This document shows, in pieces, positions 59,377-64,000 of a DNA stretch of 64,000 bases. Below the pieces are notes generated by a model. It was given only the letters and a program-made list of their open reading frames with translations. It did not search any database and was not told the origin of the DNA. The DNA lies in the NCBI GenBank assembly GCA_002083435.1, contig LWDJ01000019.1, positions 1 through 64,000 of the forward strand, given 5' to 3'. The translations under genes were made by a program, and so were the position numbers. Origin of the DNA: Proteobacteria bacterium SG_bin6. Its GTDB lineage: Bacteria > Pseudomonadota > Alphaproteobacteria > Sphingomonadales > Sphingomonadaceae. Each line of letters starts with the position of its first letter. Positions within the stretch are counted from its first letter, which is position 1.

Positions 59377-61113
59377 TCACCGCGCCCGTTTCAATACCCA
59401 GCTTACGCTCGCGCCGCCTGCTGGCGCAGTGCCGCTCACCACCAGCTGGTGCGTGGGATGTGGGCGGCCGTCGGCGTCGACCCACAGGCTTTCCTCGACC
59501 GAAAGCGCGGCGCCCCGGCAGCGAAATTGCCAAAGCCCGCCGCCCGGCAGCCGCAACAGCGCCGCGAGCCCGTCGCTGGTCGGCGAAAATTCCACCTGCG
59601 GCGCCAAGTGGAAGCGCAGCGCGAAGGCGGTCGACGCGGCTTTGGTCCGGCGCCCCGCCGGGAGCAGCATATCCTCGCCGCGCAGTTCCTTGCCATCGGC
59701 GGTCAGCACCAATTGCCGGCGGTGGCGAAAGCCGAAACGGCGGACATAGCCATCATGGCTGGCCTCGATCCGGCTCGCCTGGTCGGTTTCCTGGCGGCTG
59801 AGCTCGACCTCGCTCACCCCTTTGCCGAGCGTGCCGTCGCGATGGATCGCGGTCGAGTTGCTGTCGCCCACCACCAGCGTCGAATGCGCAGCGGTGGTAC
59901 GCAGCCCTTCGGCGAGCGCGGCGGGCACCTTGGCGATCACCTGTCGCGCGCCGCCGCAATTAACGATCAGCCGCTGTGCGCCGTCCGAAAGCTCGAACGC
60001 GAGCGTCGAGGCGCAGCCGCCCTGCGCGAGCCGCGCGACCGGGGGCGGGGCGGCGTCGATCACCAGCACCGTCTGCCCCGCGGCGAGCCGCTGATAGCCC
60101 CAGTCGCGCGCCTGCTTCAGCGGGCGGGTACGCACGCCCGAGGCGGCGATGACCGCCTGCACCTGCTCGGCGGAAATCGGGCCGGCGCCTTGCCAGCTGG
60201 CAAGCGCGCCGTCGCCCATCGTCAGCCCCAGCAGCGCGGGGACGAGCTTGGCCAGATGCTCGCCAATGAAGGGCGGCGGATCAAGCCGGCGCGCGGCATA
60301 GCCTTCGCGCAGCATCGCGAGCAGCGCAATGATCTCGAGCTGGGCGAGCGGCGCGCGCTGGGCGCAGCCACCATCGGGATAGACCGCCGCCGTCAGCGCG
60401 CGCAGAAGCCCGGCTTCGCCGCCCTTCTGCCGGGCCTCGCCACCCGCGATGAGCAGCCCCGCCATCGTCACCCCGCACCAGGCGGCGATCCGCGCGACGC
60501 CAGGCGGTGCCTTGTCGGCGGTGCGATCGAGATGTCGCGCACCCCGCGCCAGCGCGAGCAGCACGCGCGACCGATAGGTGAGATCGGCGCTCGACAGGAT
60601 CAGCGGCGCGTGCGCGGCCCAGAACAATGTTCGTCGGCCAAGCAGCTCGGGCGCCCAGGCGGGTTCGCTCACCCGATCGGCATGGGCGGCGAGCCAGGCC
60701 TGCATCAGCCGCTCGGCGATCGGCGCGCCCTGCGCACGGGTCGCGACGGTCGAGAGATCGCGCAGCCAGGCGAAGCTGTGGAGATGATCGGCGAAGCGCG
60801 GCGAAAAGCGCGGTTTCGCCAGATCGAACGCGTCCAGCGCGACGCTCTCGCCATAAAGTTCCAGCCGCCCCTCGGTCAGCGCCTTGCCCCGCGCGACATC
60901 GCCCAGCACCGGATCGTCCGGCACCGCGACCAGCTTCAGCGGCTGCTTGCCCGCCAGCAGCAGCCCGTGGAGCGGGGTGCGCCAGGTGAGCCGGGCGAGC
61001 CGTTCGGACAGGCGCTCGGCGAGCGACAGCCCCTTGTCGCCCCCCAGCCGGACGAGGCGCTTGCCCTGCTCGATCGTGTCGGCGATCGTCTCGCGCGGGT
61101 CGCGGTCGGCCAC
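59377..61113 (-). CDS. heparinase II/III family protein
   Basis: A 578-residue protein of the heparinase II/III-like family. The N-terminal half is an alpha-helical toroid (PRFSPRFADHLHSFAWLRDLS), the C-terminal half is a beta-sandwich (about 380-578; STLVVGDSNSTAIHRDGTLG, VEFSPTSDGLAALLRLPGGGLW). No signal peptide is obvious, and whether it retains lyase activity is not clear. It starts with a GTG at 61113 that overlaps the rpe stop by one base. Last gene of the rsmB-rpe-heparinase group, a neighbourhood that I recall from sphingomonads. Confidence 0.85.
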   Translation of the reverse strand: MADRDPRETIADTIEQGKRLVRLGGDKGLSLAERLSERLARLTWRTPLHGLLLAGKQPLKLVAVPDDPVLGDVARGKALTEGRLELYGESVALDAFDLAKPRFSPRFADHLHSFAWLRDLSTVATRAQGAPIAERLMQAWLAAHADRVSEPAWAPELLGRRTLFWAAHAPLILSSADLTYRSRVLLALARGARHLDRTADKAPPGVARIAAWCGVTMAGLLIAGGEARQKGGEAGLLRALTAAVYPDGGCAQRAPLAQLEIIALLAMLREGYAARRLDPPPFIGEHLAKLVPALLGLTMGDGALASWQGAGPISAEQVQAVIAASGVRTRPLKQARDWGYQRLAAGQTVLVIDAAPPPVARLAQGGCASTLAFELSDGAQRLIVNCGGARQVIAKVPAALAEGLRTTAAHSTLVVGDSNSTAIHRDGTLGKGVSEVELSRQETDQASRIEASHDGYVRRFGFRHRRQLVLTADGKELRGEDMLLPAGRRTKAASTAFALRFHLAPQVEFSPTSDGLAALLRLPGGGLWQFRCRGAALSVEESLWVDADGRPHPTHQLVVSGTAPAGGASVSWVLKRAR

Positions 61114-61775
61114 TATCCCCTCAACGCGCTGATATTGGCGGCGTAATGCGCGGGGCCGCCCTTGAAGACGGCGGTGCCGGCGACGAGCGCGTCGGCGCCC
61201 GCGTCGATGCAGGCGCGGGCAGTGGCGGCGTCGACCCCGCCATCGACTTCGAGGTCGATCGGCTTGCCGAGCGCGTCGATCGATTTGCGGATCGCGGCGA
61301 TCTTGCGCAGTTGCGAGCTGATGAATGCCTGGCCGCCAAAGCCCGGGTTCACGCTCATCACCAGCACCAGATCGACTTCCTCCAGCACATAATCGAGCAT
61401 CTTCGCGGGCGTCGCGGGGTTGAGCGAGACGCCGGCGCGCTTGCCGAGCGCCTTAATCCGCTGGAGCGTGCGGTGGAGGTGGGGGCCGGCTTCGGGGTGG
61501 ACGGTGATGGTGTCCGCGCCTGCCGCCGCGAACGCCTCCAGATAGGGATCGACCGGCGCGATCATCAGATGCACGTCGAATGGCTTGGCGGTATGCGGCC
61601 GCAGCGCCTTCACCACCGCCGGACCGATAGTGAGGTTGGGCACGAAGTGCCCGTCCATCACATCGACATGGATCCAGTCCGCGCCCGCCGCGTCGATCGC
61701 GCGGACTTCCTCGCCCAATCTGGCGAAATCGGCGGAGAGGATCGAGGGAGCGATGCGGACCATGCGCGCGCCCAT
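61113..61775 (-). CDS. rpe: ribulose-phosphate 3-epimerase
   Basis: Interconverts ribulose 5-phosphate and xylulose 5-phosphate in the pentose phosphate pathway. The 220-residue TIM-barrel has IAPSILSADFARLGEEV, WIHVDVMDGHFVPNLTIGP (metal-binding His/Asp), HLMIAPVDPYLEAFAAAGAD, MSVNPGFGGQAFI and LEVDGGVDAATA. An in-frame ATG at 61763 (MVRIAPS) is an equally good start; no clear ribosome binding site separates them. It lies between rsmB and the heparinase-like gene. Confidence 0.95.
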   Translation of the reverse strand: MGARMVRIAPSILSADFARLGEEVRAIDAAGADWIHVDVMDGHFVPNLTIGPAVVKALRPHTAKPFDVHLMIAPVDPYLEAFAAAGADTITVHPEAGPHLHRTLQRIKALGKRAGVSLNPATPAKMLDYVLEEVDLVLVMSVNPGFGGQAFISSQLRKIAAIRKSIDALGKPIDLEVDGGVDAATARACIDAGADALVAGTAVFKGGPAHYAANISALRG

Positions 61776-61807
61776 AGCACGGCGCCAAGCCCCCGCAAGT
61801 TGCGGCT

Positions 61808-63097
61808 TTACCCCCGCCGCCTGAGCGGGGCGATGAAGAAGCCGTCGCACCCGCCTTGCGCGAGCAAAGTGCCTGGCGCGGTACGGACCGGGGCATGGGC
61901 GGCGATGCCGGCGGGCAGCGCGGCCGGATCGACGGGGGCGAGCGCGTAATCGGGGCGGGCGGCGAGGAAGGCGGCGATTTGCCCCTCGCCCTCCTCGGGT
62001 TCGAGCGAACAGGTGGCATAGACCAGCAGCCCGCCGGGCTTCACCCAATCCGCCGCGCGCGCGAGCAGCCGCGTCTGAAGCGCGGCGAGTTCGGCGATCT
62101 GTGGCGGGTGGACGCGGTGGAGCACGTCGGGATGGCGGCGGAAAATGCCGGTCGCGCTGCACGGTGCGTCGAGCAGGACGGCGTCGAACGGAGCCTCGGG
62201 CGCCCAGTCCAGCGCGTCTGCGGCGACGATTTCGGCGCTGAGGCCGGTGCGCGCGAGGTTTTCGGAAAGTCGCGCGAGGCGACTTTGGCTGATGTCGAGC
62301 GCGGTCACCTCCCAACCGGCGGCGGCGAGCTGGAGCGTCTTGCCCCCCGGTGCGGCGCAAAGATCGAGCACGCGGCCGGCACCTTGCCCGATGAGCCGCG
62401 CGGGCAGCGAGGCGGCGATGTCCTGCACCCACCAGCGACCCTCGCCATAACCCTCGATATGGGGGACGCTGGCGCGCGGCAGGCGCAGATGTCCGGGCAT
62501 CAGGCTGGTGCCGCCGAGCCGCGTGGCGAGCGCTTCGGTCTCGTCCGGATCGGCGAGCGTCAGGTCGAGCGCGGGGGGCGTGGCGAGCATCAACCCTGCC
62601 GCCGCAACGGCGTCAGCGCCCCAGGCCTCCTCCCAGCGCGCGGCGACCGCCTCGGGTACGCGCGCCGCTTCGGGCAGGGACACCCCGCGCCGGCTGAGCG
62701 TGCCGAATACGCCGTGGACCAGTCGCTTGGGCCCCCCTTCCACCAGGGGCAGCACGGTCGCGATCGCGGCGTGATCGGGGGTGCCGAGCACCAGCTTTTG
62801 CGCGAGCGCGAGGCGCAGCACCATCCGCGCCTTGGCGTCGTCTGGCAGCGGGCGGGCGGTCGCCGAGTCGATCAGCGCGTCGAGATCGCCCAGCCGGCGC
62901 AGCACGGCGGCGGCCAGCGCGTGGACCAGGCCGCGATCATCGGCCCGCCTCAGCCCCTGCGCGGCAGCGTGAAGCGCGCTTTCGAGCGGCTGGCCGCGCC
63001 GCAGGACAGCGTCGAGCAGTCTCAAGCCCGCCTTGCGCGCTGCCACGCCCTCTTGTGCCCCTTGTTCGGGCGCGCCCGGCTGTCCATCTCGTGCCAT
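61808..63097 (-). CDS. rsmB: 16S rRNA (cytosine-967-C5) methyltransferase RsmB
   Basis: A 429-residue RsmB/Sun-type enzyme. The N-terminal NusB-like domain (about 15-140: AARKAGLRLLDAVLRRGQPLESAL) precedes the methyltransferase domain with the SAM motif VLDLCAAPGGKTLQLAA, DISQSRLARLSENLART, the catalytic DAPCSATGIFRRHPDV (motif IV Cys) and ATCSLEPEEGE (motif VI Cys). The ATG at 63097 begins MARDGQPG; the frame upstream extends 17 codons over the divergent gene's start. Twelve bases separate it from the divergent DUF1674 gene. Confidence 0.93.
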   Translation of the reverse strand: MARDGQPGAPEQGAQEGVAARKAGLRLLDAVLRRGQPLESALHAAAQGLRRADDRGLVHALAAAVLRRLGDLDALIDSATARPLPDDAKARMVLRLALAQKLVLGTPDHAAIATVLPLVEGGPKRLVHGVFGTLSRRGVSLPEAARVPEAVAARWEEAWGADAVAAAGLMLATPPALDLTLADPDETEALATRLGGTSLMPGHLRLPRASVPHIEGYGEGRWWVQDIAASLPARLIGQGAGRVLDLCAAPGGKTLQLAAAGWEVTALDISQSRLARLSENLARTGLSAEIVAADALDWAPEAPFDAVLLDAPCSATGIFRRHPDVLHRVHPPQIAELAALQTRLLARAADWVKPGGLLVYATCSLEPEEGEGQIAAFLAARPDYALAPVDPAALPAGIAAHAPVRTAPGTLLAQGGCDGFFIAPLRRRG

Positions 63098-63109
63098 CAG
63101 GAGGAGCCC

Positions 63110-63268
63110 ATGGGCGAACGACCCCGTCATGTGAAGCCACCCGCGCATCTTTCCCCCAACAAGCCGGTGCCCAAGCCCGCCCCGGCCAGGCCCGCCGATG
63201 ATCCGTTGGGCACGGACCCGACGCGCTATGGCGATTGGGAGCTGAAGGGGATCGCGGTGGATTTCTGA
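63110..63268 (+). CDS. DUF1674 / SDHAF4-like protein
   Basis: A 52-residue protein of the DUF1674 family, homologous to SDHAF4, which helps assemble the flavinated succinate dehydrogenase subunit SdhA. The family signature closes the protein: DPLGTDPTRYGDWELKGIAVDF is recognisable from position 31 on, preceded by a basic, proline-rich N-terminus. The ATG at 63110 has GGAGGAG at 63100-63106. Its stop lies five bases before the gpsA stop on the opposite strand. Confidence 0.88.
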   Translation: MGERPRHVKPPAHLSPNKPVPKPAPARPADDPLGTDPTRYGDWELKGIAVDF

Positions 63269-63272
63269 AGGG

Positions 63273-64000
63273 CTAGCTTTCGTCCTTCAGCGGCCGGCTG
63301 AGCAGCGCTTCGATCACCGCATCGACGCTTGCCCCTTCCAGCAGCGCGCAGACCGCGTCGACCACCGGCATCTCCACGCCCGCCGCTTGCGCCGCCTTTC
63401 GAAGCACCGGTGCCGTCGCCGCGCCTTCCGCGACGGTCTTGCGATCGCCGAGCAGCGCGGCCGCCGCGCGCCCCTCGCCCAGCCCGACCCCGAGCGCGAA
63501 ATTGCGCGACTGGGTCGAGCCGCAGGTGAGCACCAAGTCGCCCAGCCCGGACAAGCCGGTGAGCGTCTCCGGCCGGCCCCCGCGCGCCAGGCCGAAGCGC
63601 ACCATCTCCGCGAAGCCGCGCGCGATCGTCGCCGCGCGGGCATTCTCGCCCAGGCCGGCGCCCGCCACTACCCCGCAGGCGATGGCGAGCACATTCTTCA
63701 CCGCGCCGCCGATTTCGGCGCCGATCACGTCGCTCGAGCCATAAAGCCGCAAAGCGTCCCCCGCGAGCCGCGCGACCAGCGCCGTGCGCAGATTGGGGTC
63801 GGCGCAGGCGAGCGTCAGCGCGGTCGGCTTGCCCGCCGCCACCTCGCGCGCGAAGCTGGGGCCGGAGAGAACGGCGAGCGGCGCGGCGGGGTGGAGCTCG
63901 GCGGCGACCTCGCTTATCAGCTTGGCGCTGCCCGCCTCGATCCCCTTGGCGCACAGGATCAGCGGGCGCGTGCCGATCGGTGCCGCGCGCAGCACCGCGC
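63273..64000 (-). CDS. gpsA: glycerol-3-phosphate dehydrogenase GpsA (partial)
   Basis: C-terminal part (at least 240 residues) of the NAD(P)-dependent dehydrogenase that makes sn-glycerol 3-phosphate for phospholipids. Seen: ILCAKGIEAGS, VLSGPSFAREVAAGKPTAL, GAEIGGAVKNVLAIACGVVAGAGLGENARAA (catalytic Lys), GLSGLGDLVLTCGSTQSRNFALG and EGAATAP. The reading frame is open to the window edge and the start codon lies outside it, so this is a window truncation, not a broken gene. Confidence 0.96.
   Translation of the reverse strand, partial: AVLRAAPIGTRPLILCAKGIEAGSAKLISEVAAELHPAAPLAVLSGPSFAREVAAGKPTALTLACADPNLRTALVARLAGDALRLYGSSDVIGAEIGGAVKNVLAIACGVVAGAGLGENARAATIARGFAEMVRFGLARGGRPETLTGLSGLGDLVLTCGSTQSRNFALGVGLGEGRAAAALLGDRKTVAEGAATAPVLRKAAQAAGVEMPVVDAVCALLEGASVDAVIEALLSRPLKDES

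Overview
The window is a GC-rich chromosomal segment (roughly two thirds G+C by eye) from an alphaproteobacterium, most likely of the Sphingomonadales (Sphingomonas-like). The basis is the gene content (SciP/DUF1153, MmcB, DUF1491, DUF1674, a PpsR-Maf-AroE-CoaE-DnaQ block beside hemE, TonB-dependent receptor clusters), dense operons with 4-bp ATGA/GTGA overlaps, and intergenic palindromic repeats. No rRNA, tRNA, CRISPR array, prophage or insertion sequence was recognised. Family assignments come from reading motifs in the translations; no database search was run.

Layout. 0.1-13 kb: sciP, mnmA, a very large chitinase-like/deacetylase/glycosyltransferase fusion, a divergent two-component pair, a glycosyltransferase overlapping an unusual aminotransferase-flavoprotein fusion, and a DUF2332 gene. 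12.7-31 kb: housekeeping metabolism (hisG-hisD, an acyl-CoA ligase, lgt-methyltransferase-GNAT-pgeF, a cystathionine gamma-synthase family enzyme, ruvB/ruvA, purH, hisC, metX-GNAT-metW, ssb, feoAB). 31.6-38.5 kb: a run of genes all on the minus strand (mmcB, a SleB-type hydrolase, DUF1491, a thioesterase, ptsN, hpf, dnaQ, coaE, aroE, maf, ppsR). 38.5-38.8 kb: the ppsR-hemE gap, which carries DnaA-box-like sites and an AT-rich stretch and is the conserved position of oriC in alphaproteobacteria. 38.8-49.4 kb: mostly plus-strand genes (hemE, hemJ, rho, terC, mnmE, mnmG, rsmG, parA, parB) with four parS-like sites. The gene-strand switch, oriC, parS and parAB together mark this as the replication-origin and centromere region.

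49.4-59.4 kb is an accessory module: a VOC (glyoxalase/extradiol-dioxygenase fold) protein, a GPH-type transporter, two SDR dehydrogenases and a TetR regulator on one strand; a divergent TonB-dependent receptor preceded by a duplicated palindromic operator; then a second TetR diverging from an extended SDR and a Yellow/MRJP-family beta-propeller. It looks like a regulated uptake-and-oxidation system for an unidentified small molecule. 59.4-64 kb returns to housekeeping (heparinase-like protein, rpe, rsmB, an SDHAF4 homologue, and gpsA cut by the window end).

Regulatory sites read directly from sequence include a consensus alphaproteobacterial LexA box in front of mmcB, a Fur-box-like 19-mer in front of feoA, and paired operators in the accessory module.
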